Positions 21,169-30,195 are shown, counted from the first letter of the stretch. The stretch is 64,000 bases of DNA from Paenibacillus sp. JNUCC32 (GCF_014863545.1 NZ_CP062260.1:5600001-5664000), one strand, 5' to 3'. Numbers and translations: made by a program. Notes: generated from the letters alone by a model not told the origin.

Positions 21169-22089
21169 TCATGAGCGGAAGAAGAAATAAACGGCGCAGG
21201 CCATAATGACCAAGGACAACCCAAACGCGTTCCTTAGCCAGCGCGGCGTACGTCCCGGAACGGGGCGCCCGCCTCGGCTCGAGCCTTCATATATCCGTTT
21301 TCTCCACTCGTTCATCGCTTCCCGTGAATCCGCGAATTCTCCCGACAATGCCTTGTTCAGCCAGACGGCGTACGGCTTGAATACGGGGTTTCTTCGCAGC
21401 ACCAGCTGCAGGTCGGCAACGCTCCGGGTTTGGGGAAGCTGACAAGACGCCTCCTTAAGCGATTTCTCATCCAGCAGGCCGATGCACATCACGGCAAACG
21501 AGAACAAATCATAGGATACGTCGCCGGTCCGGCTCCCGGCATTCCAGTATCCCCGGTCGTACCATTCCGTAAACTGCTTTACGCTGCGCCCGAAGGAGCT
21601 GACGCCGCCGTAATCGATCAGTTCCACCCTTCCGTAGGCCGAAACCATCACATTATTCGGCTTCAAATCTCCGAACGCATAACCGGATGCATGCAGAACG
21701 GACAGCTTCTCAAGCAGCTTCAGCCCGATCAGGCCGACCCACTCGGTGCCGCGTTTGCGAATAAAATGATGCAGCGGGCTCCCCTCGATGTAACGCATGA
21801 CATAGAAGGACACTTCGCCGCTGCCGTCATGATGATCGTCCGCCTCCACGAGGTAAGGGTCCGTCATTTGTTCTTTGAGCGCATTCAGCACATTAATTTC
21901 GGATTGTAGATCCAGAGCGTCATAGCCTACTTTTAAAGCATAACGCTCGCGCACTCCTGCCCGGTGGACCAGATACACCTTGCCGTTAGCCCCTTTACCG
22001 AGCATACGTTCCACGATGTACCGGCTGTTCCGCCATTTGCCCTTAATTACGGTTCCTGGCGGATAACCCGGGTTAGACAACGTAGTCAC
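21169..22089 (-). CDS. yabT: Hanks-type Ser/Thr protein kinase with C-terminal membrane anchor, YabT family
   Basis: Resembles B. subtilis YabT, a sporulation-linked, DNA-activated kinase. The glycine-rich loop 'GKGANGKVY' starts at residue 31, the ATP lysine is K53 ('YALKVG'), the catalytic loop is 'FGDLKPNN' (139-146) and the Mg loop is 'DYGG' (159-162). The Arg of the usual HRD is thus replaced by Gly and DFG by DYG. A single membrane helix lies at about 284-304 with nothing beyond, so there is no external sensor domain. It overlaps yabS by 17 bases. Confidence 0.9.
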   Translation of the reverse strand: MTTLSNPGYPPGTVIKGKWRNSRYIVERMLGKGANGKVYLVHRAGVRERYALKVGYDALDLQSEINVLNALKEQMTDPYLVEADDHHDGSGEVSFYVMRYIEGSPLHHFIRKRGTEWVGLIGLKLLEKLSVLHASGYAFGDLKPNNVMVSAYGRVELIDYGGVSSFGRSVKQFTEWYDRGYWNAGSRTGDVSYDLFSFAVMCIGLLDEKSLKEASCQLPQTRSVADLQLVLRRNPVFKPYAVWLNKALSGEFADSREAMNEWRKRIYEGSSRGGRPVPGRTPRWLRNAFGLSLVIMACAVYFFFRS

Positions 22090-22813
22090 CGAGCATCCCT
22101 TCCTCTTGGCTGGAACGACCCTGCCATGATTGATTACCTTCTAGTGTACCATATCGGTAAAATTCAATCACCTTTAACAAGGCAGGTCCTGTCGGCGTCG
22201 CCCCCTTCATCTGCAGCCTGCTGAACATGCCGCGGGCACCGTCAAGATCCGAGGTCCAATCCACGTCCATGACGATATCCTCGCCGCTATGTTTTCCGGG
22301 AAAGTGGAATACCGACAATTCGCTTGAGCCTGCGCGCGCTTTCAAGCTCAGCATCAGGTCGCGTATCGCTTCCTCAACGGCTGCCAGCTTAGGCTTCATG
22401 CTTGCACTTGCATCAATTAACAGCGCAACCTGAAGGGATGACGTCTCGGCCAGCTCATCCACCACTTCGACGACTTGCGAACGCTTGTCCGGCGGAAGTT
22501 CCTCCAGCGTTCCGCCTCCCAAAATATGCTGTATCTCCTTATTTACCGCTTGTTGGATCGTCTGAACCACCGTTTTCCGAGTCATCATCTGCATCGTCTG
22601 CGCAAGCTGCGGCGTACCTACGATCCGGTGTATGCCTCCTCCCGCTTTGGCTATCTCCTGTATTTCCAATCCCCCAAGTTCACCGATCGTCCCGTAATCA
22701 AGGACCCCCACCACGTTGACGACAATACCATCCTGCAGCGCATGCGCCGCGGCCAGAACCGGACTGGCACCGACATTCGAACACCCGTCTGTAATCAGCA
22801 AGATTTGTTTCAT
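22073..22813 (-). CDS. yabS: von Willebrand factor A-like protein, YabS family
   Basis: A 246-residue protein with a vWA-like fold; 'LLITDGCSNVGASPVLAAA' at the N-terminus and 'VALLIDASASMKP' (MIDAS-like DxSxS) near residue 147 suggest a metal-dependent binding site. The ATG at 22813 is chosen because GGGAGG lies ten bases upstream; a longer frame to 22891 has no such site. It sits between spoIIE and yabT as in B. subtilis. Its role is unknown; association with the kinase is inferred from the overlap. Confidence 0.85.
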   Translation of the reverse strand: MKQILLITDGCSNVGASPVLAAAHALQDGIVVNVVGVLDYGTIGELGGLEIQEIAKAGGGIHRIVGTPQLAQTMQMMTRKTVVQTIQQAVNKEIQHILGGGTLEELPPDKRSQVVEVVDELAETSSLQVALLIDASASMKPKLAAVEEAIRDLMLSLKARAGSSELSVFHFPGKHSGEDIVMDVDWTSDLDGARGMFSRLQMKGATPTGPALLKVIEFYRYGTLEGNQSWQGRSSQEEGMLGDYVV

Positions 22814-22978
22814 AATCAAATTGCCTCCCGTCTGATCCATCCTATCGATTGGATTTCTATCTCTATCATTTCCACATTCAAGAGAGTTCAAACGACAATC
22901 AGGAAGAATAGACGGAAAAGAATTGATCGGCTCCGGGCCTCCATTTCCCGGGTAATCGCTTTGTTATATTGTAAATCC

Positions 22979-25489
22979 TCAGCTAACCGTTCGAGGCCGC
23001 TCCATGCGGGCGAATCCCGGAACATGCACATTCGACCATTCCGGATGGAAGTGATCCACGCGCCCGACCACCACCGTCATATCATCATGGATTTGATTCT
23101 GTTGATAGCGGATCACCTTCTCAAGCAGACAATCGGCTATTTCCTGCGGGTCTTCACTGTTCACTTCCTGGATCATTCGTTTCATCCATAACTCCTTGTT
23201 CACCGCGTAACCCGGCGCATCATAAATGCCGTCCGTCATCATAATGAGAACATCGCCCGCCTGCAGCTGCAGGGATACCAAATCCACCTCGATATCCTGG
23301 ATAATGCCGATGGGAAGATTGCTGGCCGAGACCGGTATGACATCATTGCCCCTTTTGATAAAGCTTGGCGTCGAGCCGATCTTCATAAAAGTGGTCTGAG
23401 CCGTGTATTGATCGATGAGAGCCATATCGACGGTAGCATAGATTTCATCCGGCGAGCGCAGCATCAGGATCGAGTTGACCGATTTAATCGCCAGCTTCTC
23501 ATCCATGCCGGATTGTAGCAGCTGCTCTAATATATTCAGGGCCGAGCTGCTCTCGAGCCTTGCCCTTTCCCCGTTCCCCATTCCATCGCTGAGCGCTACC
23601 GCAAACGTGCCGTTGCCCAGCTCAACCGTGCTGAAACTATCCCCTGATAAAATATCTCCTCCCTTGGCCGCTGCCGCTACGCCCGTCATAATTTCAAATG
23701 TTTTGGCCGAACCGAAACGCACCGTCGCCAATCCGTCCCTTGGATGGGTCAGGGTTTCTTCCATCACGGCGATATGCTCCCCGAGAATGTCGGACAGCAG
23801 CGGTCCGATAATCTTCCTGCATTCGTCATATCCGCGGGTATACGCATGGACGATCTCAATCTCGACCTGACCCGAATCCAGGCTAATAATATCGATGCCT
23901 TGAATCGATAACCCCAACTGCTGCAGCGCTTCCCTGATCTGCTCCTCCTGAATGTGCATCGTCTGGCTTTCCCGTTTAATCTCCCGAGCCAAATCCTCCA
24001 TGACCTGCGACACGCCGGATAATTGTTCCGCTACCAGATGGCGGCTATCGTATATTTGGCGTTTCCACTGCATATCATGTTGGTAAAGATGATACTGCTG
24101 CTTCAGGATGCCGAGCACCTCCTCCTTCTTGGCGCAGATCCGGCTCCACTCCGGCGGCAGATCGTCTGCTTCCATCTCGGGATTCTCCTCGATCGAGGTC
24201 ATCATATCGGTCATATATTTATAAGTCTGGTAGAATTTCATGTCCCAGCACTGATTCCGTTTATAGCAGGTGGCGCAGCTTCCCTCCGCCACGGCATTCA
24301 TGAAATGATTCATCTCCTCCGCCTGTTTGCCTGGAGGCTGTATGACCCCTGACGTTTGTCCGAAACTTTGCGAGAGCTGGCGGAACACCTTGGAGAATTG
24401 GGTCACGCGATCGGCTGTGAGGTCCCGGACCCGCTTGGCATACTCATGCTGAGAACGGGTATGATCCTGCGTCCCCGGCACATATCTGCCGATGGCCTGC
24501 ATCACGCTTTTCGGTGTAATGAGGAACAGCACGATGGCCGCGCAGGTTTCCCATGTGGAGATCATGACTTCTCCGGGATTGCTGAAATAGATGGAAAGAA
24601 TGGTTGCCCCGAGCAGCATGCCCAGCGAAACGCCGCCCTTCTTCCCTTCCTTCAGCATACCGGCGAGCATCCCGGAAAAGGCGAGCAGGCTCATCTGCGA
24701 GAAGGCCGATATATTGGCCAAACTGAGGATCAGGCCCGTCACTACGCCAACCGAGGCGCCCAGCGGCGCACCCCCTACCAACGCAAACAGCAGAATCAGA
24801 TACCGGGATAAGACATGCTCCACCGACAGGGATTGAACGGTCCAGCCGACGGCACCTGTCATGACCGACGCCAGCAGAATGATGATGCATAGAATTTCTT
24901 CATTACGAAGAACATGCGTTTTTTTACGAAGCGTCAGCACCGGAATCGCCTGGATAAAGACCAGCGTCAATACGAAACTGAGTACGGCATTCAAGGTGAG
25001 CATCATCATGGAGTACCAGGTAATGCTTGGTCCGATGAGGACGCTGAACAGGTTCACAAAGAAGGTGGAGACAAATACCATCAAAGGTGCATAAGACAAT
25101 TCCGCCCGATCATACGTCTCCAATCCCCGCATCATAAAATAAAAGATCAAAATCTCTGCCGGCACCATCCATGCCACCGGAAAGGAAGCAAATAAACTTC
25201 CTGCAACGATCGCTGCGCCTACCGGCAGCAAAACATCGCGTCGCATAAAGGCGATGACTGCGAAATAGGCGACGGCAAATGGAGAAAGTTCCCCCAGAAT
25301 CATAGCTCGTCCGAGCAGAAAACCCATGAAGGTTAGCAGGATCATCCACTTCTTTGCGGCCAGGAAGTGGATGGGACGCTGCAGGAAAGGCAGCTGCCCT
25401 AACCGTTCCGCCACGCGGGCACGAATGGAACCCGCTTCCCCTTTAACTGCCTCAGTACCCGGAAACATCACCAGATTTCTTTTATCCAT
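22979..25489 (-). CDS. spoIIE: Stage II sporulation protein E, PP2C phosphatase
   Basis: Dephosphorylates SpoIIAA to release SigF in the forespore and takes part in polar septation. The 836-residue protein has an N-terminal region of about ten membrane helices (roughly residues 45-335), a central cytoplasmic oligomerisation domain including a Cys cluster ('CATCYKRNQC'), and a C-terminal PP2C domain with 'GDSFSTVELGNGTFAVALSDGMGNG' (in part) and 'LIMMTDGIYDAP'. GGGGTG precedes the ATG by eight bases. The upstream region has a Spo0A-type promoter. Confidence 0.97.
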   Translation of the reverse strand: MDKRNLVMFPGTEAVKGEAGSIRARVAERLGQLPFLQRPIHFLAAKKWMILLTFMGFLLGRAMILGELSPFAVAYFAVIAFMRRDVLLPVGAAIVAGSLFASFPVAWMVPAEILIFYFMMRGLETYDRAELSYAPLMVFVSTFFVNLFSVLIGPSITWYSMMMLTLNAVLSFVLTLVFIQAIPVLTLRKKTHVLRNEEILCIIILLASVMTGAVGWTVQSLSVEHVLSRYLILLFALVGGAPLGASVGVVTGLILSLANISAFSQMSLLAFSGMLAGMLKEGKKGGVSLGMLLGATILSIYFSNPGEVMISTWETCAAIVLFLITPKSVMQAIGRYVPGTQDHTRSQHEYAKRVRDLTADRVTQFSKVFRQLSQSFGQTSGVIQPPGKQAEEMNHFMNAVAEGSCATCYKRNQCWDMKFYQTYKYMTDMMTSIEENPEMEADDLPPEWSRICAKKEEVLGILKQQYHLYQHDMQWKRQIYDSRHLVAEQLSGVSQVMEDLAREIKRESQTMHIQEEQIREALQQLGLSIQGIDIISLDSGQVEIEIVHAYTRGYDECRKIIGPLLSDILGEHIAVMEETLTHPRDGLATVRFGSAKTFEIMTGVAAAAKGGDILSGDSFSTVELGNGTFAVALSDGMGNGERARLESSSALNILEQLLQSGMDEKLAIKSVNSILMLRSPDEIYATVDMALIDQYTAQTTFMKIGSTPSFIKRGNDVIPVSASNLPIGIIQDIEVDLVSLQLQAGDVLIMMTDGIYDAPGYAVNKELWMKRMIQEVNSEDPQEIADCLLEKVIRYQQNQIHDDMTVVVGRVDHFHPEWSNVHVPGFARMERPRTVS

Positions 25490-25527
25490 TACGCTGGCAC
25501 CCCATTCTTCACGAATTTGTTGGTCCC

Positions 25528-25597
25528 ATTATAAAACCCCCGTTTCGGAAAGTTTGTCAGAACACCGGACAAGCCCCAAAGAAATTTCCGACAAAAT
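25528..25597 (-). promoter_or_regulatory. Spo0A-activated type promoter of spoIIE
   Basis: TATAAT (25528-25533) and CTGACA (25555-25560) on the minus strand are separated by 21 bases, the over-long spacing known for Spo0A-activated SigA promoters. TGACAAA at 25553-25559 and TTTTGTCGGAAA at 25586-25597 resemble 0A boxes (TGNCGAA), each with one mismatch. The rest of the interval up to yabR holds the yabR terminator; no tRNA genes are seen here, unlike in B. subtilis. Confidence 0.7.
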
Positions 25598-25781
25598 CAA
25601 CGTGCCCTGCGAACGTTCGGGAAACGACCGCTCATCCCCCGCGCCCAGCCGGGTTTCCGCAGGTCTAGCCTGGGGCGTTCGGGCGGACCATTTCCCGAAT
25701 TGAGGCGGCCACCCTGCGTTCATTCCGCAGATTGGCGCCGTAAAATGCGTAGGAACCTGTCGTACCCTTGGATGCAACGAC

Positions 25782-25815
25782 AAAAAAACCGCAGAAGGCA
25801 ATTTCCCTCTGCGGT
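25782..25815 (-). terminator. Intrinsic terminator after yabR
   Basis: Perfect 8-bp stem ACCGCAGA (25788-25795) with TCTGCGGT (25808-25815), followed on the minus strand by seven to eight T. Confidence 0.93.
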
Positions 25816-25834
25816 CAGTTTATATTTTATCGAA

Positions 25835-26323
25835 TTACATACGTTTGGCTCCGCGTCCGCCGCGTTTGCCTTCCGTATTCTTCTTGAGCGAAGAGATTCG
25901 TTCTTCACTGTCTTTCAGGAAGCGTGACATTTTATCCTCAAATGAAGGCTTGTTGGCCGCAGGCTTAAACGGGCGTCCACCGCGTTCGCGGTTGAATCCT
26001 CCTCCACCGCCACCTCCGAATCGTTCTCCGCCGCCTCCACTGCGTTCCGGTCTCGGTGCGCGGGGTGGACGACTTTCGGAAGCCGGCTTGTCGACAGCCT
26101 GCTTGATCGAAAGACCGATCTTGCCGTCCTTGTCGACATTAATCACCTTCACGGTAACGACATCGTTGATCTTCAAATGATCGTTGACATCCTTAACGTA
26201 GTTGTCGGCGATTTCCGAGATGTGAACGAGACCCGTGACACCTCCTGACAGATCCACAAATGCTCCAAAATGCGTTATGCCTGTCACCTTGCCCTCTAAC
26301 TTGGTGCCCACTTCAATTGCCAT
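25835..26323 (-). CDS. yabR: S1-domain RNA-binding protein, YabR family
   Basis: One S1 domain (residues 1-75, 'GKVTGITHFGAFVDLSGGVTGLVHISEI' in part) is followed by a disordered basic tail rich in Gly, Arg and Pro with a run of glycines near residues 96-110. The tail resembles RNA-binding RGG regions. It has 162 residues. It lies between divIC and spoIIE with its own promoter and terminator. The target RNA or ribosome contact is not known from the sequence. Confidence 0.9.
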   Translation of the reverse strand: MAIEVGTKLEGKVTGITHFGAFVDLSGGVTGLVHISEIADNYVKDVNDHLKINDVVTVKVINVDKDGKIGLSIKQAVDKPASESRPPRAPRPERSGGGGERFGGGGGGGFNRERGGRPFKPAANKPSFEDKMSRFLKDSEERISSLKKNTEGKRGGRGAKRM

Positions 26324-26387
26324 AGAATAAAATGATCCTCCCTTAAAAATATACAGTCCGATTTAGAAATCGCGCTGCGGTGATTTG

Positions 26388-26417
26388 ATTATACGATAAT
26401 GACCTAAACAAGGTCAA
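26388..26417 (-). promoter_or_regulatory. SigA-type promoter for yabR
   Basis: TTGACC (26412-26417), an 18-base spacer and TATAAT (26388-26393) on the minus strand, about 65 bases before the yabR start. Confidence 0.72.
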
Positions 26418-26437
26418 CAGACGTCTGTCATGCCTAA

Positions 26438-26788
26438 TTACGGCGATTCGCCCGAATTTTGGGGCTGAATGATCGGCGTTTCATTCGGCAGATACAATCC
26501 GAACTTCTTGCGGGCAATCTGCCCGATATATTCTGGGTCCTTCAATCGCTCCACTTCGTGAGTAATCTGGATGAGCGACTGTTCAACGGACTTATAATCC
26601 TCTTGCTTCTGAGCTAGCGCTTCGTTCTGATTACGGATGCGGTCATTCTGGGACCAGAGCGTTGATCCTGCCCAGATCAAAAACAGCGCCATCATCGCCA
26701 CAAACATTCTCTTACGCCGGCGGGCGCCTTTGTTCTTTGTCTTGGTTTGTTGGGGAGCCTGCTTCGATGGATCAGCAAATCTTCCCAT
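26438..26788 (-). CDS. divIC: Septum formation initiator, DivIC/FtsB family
   Basis: Small bitopic cell-division protein. The 116 residues comprise a basic cytoplasmic N-terminus ('KNKGARRRKRM'), one membrane helix (about residues 29-45), an extracellular coiled coil and the typical 'DPEYIGQIARKKFGLYLPNE' end. The ATG at 26788 is chosen because GGAGG lies seven bases upstream; a longer frame to 26926 would run through yabQ. The C-terminus is Pro/Gln-rich. Confidence 0.93.
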   Translation of the reverse strand: MGRFADPSKQAPQQTKTKNKGARRRKRMFVAMMALFLIWAGSTLWSQNDRIRNQNEALAQKQEDYKSVEQSLIQITHEVERLKDPEYIGQIARKKFGLYLPNETPIIQPQNSGESP

Positions 26789-26799
26789 GACCATACCTC

Positions 26800-27369
26800 C
26801 TAAAACCAGCGCTTCCACGCCTTGATAACCTTGTCCGCTAATTGCCTGCTCCATGCCGGCAGCCTGACCCTGGACGTGATCGGTCTCAGCGTCCATTTCA
26901 GGAGTCGCCAAAAAGGCATGAGGCATTTAAGGATTAAACGCAACAGCGACAGGAGAAACTTCCATAGAAACCTTAACAGCCCTAAGCCCAGCATCAGGAT
27001 TCCTTTGATCGGATTCCATAATAGCATACGGAACAGCTTGTACAAAAAGGACAGCAAGCCTTTTGTCACTTGAATTAACATTACCACAAAACGCTGGGTT
27101 ATGACACTCCATAATAAAAAATAGATCCAAACCCCTATAAATAGCCCCACAAACACATAAAAGCGTAGCTGCCCGTCATTGGTCATGTATAACATGCGAA
27201 AAATGAAGAAGGCTGCCGCAATCCAGTAAAGGAAGTCCAGGGCATGCTTGGACCATTGCGGGAAACGGAGCTGCCCTGCCAGCACCCGGTAGCTGTCGAA
27301 GGCGACTCCCATCGCTGCTCCGGAGAAGAGCATCCAGAGCAGCGTGATCCATTGTACGCTGGGATTCAT
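26800..27369 (-). CDS. yabQ: Spore cortex biosynthesis protein YabQ
   Basis: Membrane protein needed for spore cortex formation in B. subtilis. The 189 residues contain about three hydrophobic helices in the N-terminal half ('WITLLWMLFSGAAMGVAFD', 'FLYWIAAAFFIF', 'FYVFVGLFIGVWIYFLLW') and a basic, Leu- and Trp-rich C-terminal half. It overlaps yabP by 4 bases. Expression from the mother cell is known for B. subtilis; I did not identify the promoter here. Confidence 0.9.
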   Translation of the reverse strand: MNPSVQWITLLWMLFSGAAMGVAFDSYRVLAGQLRFPQWSKHALDFLYWIAAAFFIFRMLYMTNDGQLRFYVFVGLFIGVWIYFLLWSVITQRFVVMLIQVTKGLLSFLYKLFRMLLWNPIKGILMLGLGLLRFLWKFLLSLLRLILKCLMPFWRLLKWTLRPITSRVRLPAWSRQLADKVIKAWKRWF

Positions 27370-27647
27370 TTAAACAGCTTGCCCAGCAGACTCTTGTTCT
27401 TGGTCTGCGAACCGGGATTCAAATATATCAGGGAGTGCACCTGACCTTCAATCGACAAAAGCCCCTCTTCCAGGCTGAGATTTTTAATATGTAAATTTTG
27501 CCCCCGAATGGTCAGATGCCCAAGCTCGGTCTGAAGCAGGAATTCTTCGCTGTCAAAGCTCTCCACGTTTTGGACACCCGTAATGTCCAGCAGCTTCCGG
27601 TTCTGCATCCGCAGATCATGAAACTTGCCCTTCCCTTGGTCGATCAT
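27366..27647 (-). CDS. yabP: Sporulation protein YabP
   Basis: A 93-residue protein of the YabP/YqfC family, which contributes to early spore-coat or cortex assembly. 'HDLRMQNRKLLDITGVQNVESFDSEEF' (in part) and 'GHLTIRGQNLHIKNLSLEEGLLSIEG' (in part) are family-typical. The ATG at 27647 has AAAGGAGGGG about ten bases upstream; the longer frame to 27671 begins inside that site. About 155 bases separate it from the rqcP terminator. Confidence 0.9.
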   Translation of the reverse strand: MIDQGKGKFHDLRMQNRKLLDITGVQNVESFDSEEFLLQTELGHLTIRGQNLHIKNLSLEEGLLSIEGQVHSLIYLNPGSQTKNKSLLGKLFK

Positions 27648-27803
27648 GGCATGTACCCCTCCTTTTAACAATAGCTTATGGGGAGGTGCCTGTCTTTAGA
27701 ACCGGAAGCGGCGCACACCTTCATGAAAGATCGGAAAGCAGCCGGGATGCTACATAAACGAACGGGAGCCCGGATCTCCCGTACATATATACACGCCAGG
27801 ATG

Positions 27804-27847
27804 AAAACAGAAACGTCCCCCCCACCTTATGGTGAGAGGGACGTTTC
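27804..27847 (-). terminator. Terminator after rqcP
   Basis: A 10-bp stem GAAACGTCCC (27810-27819) with GGGACGTTTC (27838-27847) encloses a further CACC/GGTG stem; TGTTTTC follows on the minus strand. It ends the hup-rqcP transcript before yabP. Confidence 0.82.
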
Positions 27848-27866
27848 ATGGAACGGCTCGGGCTGT

Positions 27867-28145
27867 TTACCAGTCCAATCCGCGATCTTTAACGATCGGT
27901 TCTTCCTTGACCAAGGTATAGAGGCTGGTCGCCTCATCTTTACGGGTTGTCTCGGTAAGACGCTCGACCCGGACGGTCACCAGCTTCTGGCCAAACTGGA
28001 CGGTGATCTCATCGCCCACTTTAACCGTGCTGCTCGGCTTGGCCTCGCGGCCGTTGATCAGCACCCGGCCTTGATCCGATACATCTTTCGCTACGGTACG
28101 CCGCTTGATTAACCTCGATACTTTCAGGAATTTATCGACGCGCAT
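27867..28145 (-). CDS. rqcP: S4-domain ribosome quality control protein RqcP
   Basis: Homologue of B. subtilis YabO/RqcP, which works with RqcH on stalled 50S subunits to add C-terminal alanine tails. The 92-residue protein is an S4 domain ('MRVDKFLKVSRLIKRRTVAKD' region, in part; 'GRVLINGREAKPSSTVKVGDEI' in part) with a short C-terminal extension. Its ATG overlaps the hup stop in a TAATG, so translation is coupled to HU. Confidence 0.93.
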   Translation of the reverse strand: MRVDKFLKVSRLIKRRTVAKDVSDQGRVLINGREAKPSSTVKVGDEITVQFGQKLVTVRVERLTETTRKDEATSLYTLVKEEPIVKDRGLDW

Positions 28146-28417
28146 TATTTTACAGCTTCTTTAAGCTTGTTGCCTGCCTTGAACGCAGGAACGTTGGATT
28201 CTGGAATTTCGATCGTGTTGCCTGTTTGCGGGTTGCGGCCTGTGCGTCCAGCGCGCTTGCGAGTTTCGAATGTACCGAAGCCGATCAATTGAACTTTATC
28301 GCCATTAGCCAAAGCTTCCGTGATTTCGCCAAGGAAGCCGTTCAGGACGTTCTCTACGTCTTTTTTAGTCAATCCACTTTTACCGGAAATGTTGTTGATC
28401 AGATCTGTTTTGTTCAT
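28145..28417 (-). CDS. hup: HU-type DNA-binding protein
   Basis: Nucleoid protein that bends DNA. The 90 residues are typical, with 'MNKTDLINNISGKSGLTKKD' (helical base), 'LIGFGTFETRKRAGRTGRNP' and 'PAFKAGNKLKEAV' of the beta-arm and C-terminal helix. GGGAGG lies ten bases upstream of the ATG. In B. subtilis the HU gene (hbs) is elsewhere; here it heads the rqcP transcript. The 166 bases upstream are AT-rich, with a CTTGCA/TGCAAG palindrome but no clear promoter. Confidence 0.97.
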   Translation of the reverse strand: MNKTDLINNISGKSGLTKKDVENVLNGFLGEITEALANGDKVQLIGFGTFETRKRAGRTGRNPQTGNTIEIPESNVPAFKAGNKLKEAVK

Positions 28418-28583
28418 GAATTAAATCCTCCCAATTATCAGAAAAATATAAGATTTACGGTTATTCGGTTATACCGCCTTGCACTCTGCAAGATTTCACC
28501 ATTAATGATTATTCTGGATGCCTTGCGGAATTCCTGCCGCATATCCCTATTTTTTTATTTTTTACGTGAAAAGATGCGTTTTT

Positions 28584-30101
28584 TCACTCTTCGATACCGC
28601 CGTGATGCGCCGATCCCGTTTTGGCGGACTGCCACAGGGCTTCCATCTCGTCCAAGGTGCTTTCCTGCAGGGTTTTGCCCTGGGCGGCAAGCTGCTCCTC
28701 TATGTAGCTGAAGCGACGGATAAACTTCCGGTTCGTTCTCGAAAGCGCCTCTTCCGGATCCGCGCCGATGAATCTTGCCGCATTGGAAACCGCGAACAAC
28801 AGGTCACCGAGCTCGAGCGCCGTTTCCTCGTCGGATTGACCCTCCGTCACCGCTTGTCGCAGTTCACCGAGCTCTTCCTCAATCTTCTGGAATACGCCGT
28901 CGATGTTATCCCAATCGAAGCCCACCTTGGACGCCTTCTTCTGGAGCTTGTACGCCTTCATCAAGGCGGGAAGGTCCCGCGGGATGCCGTCCAGCGCCGA
29001 AGCCTTCTCCGGGGAGAGCCCCTTGCGCCGTTTCTCTTCCGCCTTCATCTGCTCCCAGTTCTGCAGGGCGGATTCCGCGTCTTTGGCGCTGCTCTCGCCA
29101 AAAACATGCGGGTGACGGAAGATCAGCTTGTCATTCAGGGCTTGAATGACGTCGTACACCGTGAAGGTGCCCAGCTCTTCTTCCATCTGGGAATGCAGCA
29201 TAATCTGCAGGAGCAGGTCGCCGAGTTCCTCCTGCATATGCTCGGGGTCATCCTCGTCAATCGTCTCCAATACCTCGTAGGTTTCTTCGATCAGATTTTT
29301 GCGGATGGATTCGTGGGTCTGCTCACGGTCCCACGGACAGCCTTCGGGACTGCGGAGAATGCCAACGATCTCATGAAGCCTCGCAAACGTCCGCTGCCTT
29401 AGATTACTGTCATCGCTTCGGGGTACATAGATCAGCGACAAATTGCCGTAGCCGTCGATGCGATCGAGCTCGTAGAGCGGCACTTGCTGGATCGCTTCCT
29501 CGCCCTCAACGCCCAGCGCATGGCCGACAATGACCGGATAATCGTCCGGATACAGCTCCATCAGCGCCAGTTTCACTTCCGAAGCCGTAAACATGTCATA
29601 CACCTGGCCGATCAGGGTATGCAGCTGCGGCTGGATGACGCTTGCCCGAAGCTCAGCGGCATCGAGCAGCTGGAAGCCCTCAATGGGATCGAAACCAAGG
29701 CGGACGAAGGCCTCGTCCAGAAAGCTCTCGCCGCCGAGCACCGTAAGCGTCACATTCTCTCCGGGGCAGCGCTCGCGCAATAGCCGGACCGTTGCCTCCG
29801 CTACCATCGGATGCCCGGGTACCGCGTAGACGATCTCGCGCTCGTCGTCCTTCGCGGCTTTGGCCAAGTTGATTAGAGCGGCCGCAATGGATTCGTACAC
29901 CTCGGGAAAGGTGTCGTGCGCTTCATACACATGGTCAAACGATTCCGGCTGTACCTGGAACTCTTTCAACGCAGCCATGACGGGATGGGATAATGTGCGC
30001 ACATACACCTTCGATGCCCGCTGCATGGTTTTGATGATGCCTATCGTCAATCGATCCGGATTGCCAGAACCCAAGCCGACCACCGTAATGGATGCACTCA
30101 T
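28584..30101 (-). CDS. mazG: Nucleoside triphosphate pyrophosphohydrolase MazG with SAM-methylase-like domain (YabN type)
   Basis: Two-part protein of 505 residues. Residues 1-220 form a tetrapyrrole methylase-like domain ('VVGLGSGNPDRLTIGI', 'YAVPGHPMVAEATVRLL'). The C-terminal half is MazG, with the metal-binding 'EETYEVLETIDEDDPEHMQEELGDLL' (in part) and a second, shorter copy near 'EEELGELRQAV'. MazG cleaves (d)NTPs to monophosphates and can act as a house-cleaning enzyme. The N-terminal substrate is unknown. It lies downstream of the yabM-type flippase, as in B. subtilis. Confidence 0.94.
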   Translation of the reverse strand: MSASITVVGLGSGNPDRLTIGIIKTMQRASKVYVRTLSHPVMAALKEFQVQPESFDHVYEAHDTFPEVYESIAAALINLAKAAKDDEREIVYAVPGHPMVAEATVRLLRERCPGENVTLTVLGGESFLDEAFVRLGFDPIEGFQLLDAAELRASVIQPQLHTLIGQVYDMFTASEVKLALMELYPDDYPVIVGHALGVEGEEAIQQVPLYELDRIDGYGNLSLIYVPRSDDSNLRQRTFARLHEIVGILRSPEGCPWDREQTHESIRKNLIEETYEVLETIDEDDPEHMQEELGDLLLQIMLHSQMEEELGTFTVYDVIQALNDKLIFRHPHVFGESSAKDAESALQNWEQMKAEEKRRKGLSPEKASALDGIPRDLPALMKAYKLQKKASKVGFDWDNIDGVFQKIEEELGELRQAVTEGQSDEETALELGDLLFAVSNAARFIGADPEEALSRTNRKFIRRFSYIEEQLAAQGKTLQESTLDEMEALWQSAKTGSAHHGGIEE

Positions 30102-30195
30102 AAGCTACTTCCTTTCGTCTTCGTCCGCCTTTGTCGACGTCGTTATCGTACACTACTATATCACAGAAGATCAAACATCTGCACGTCTGCCCGGT

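Noticed and set aside
25490..25834. tRNA genes between yabR and spoIIE, as found in B. subtilis
   Set aside because: No cloverleaf or GGTTCRANNCC arm is present on either strand.
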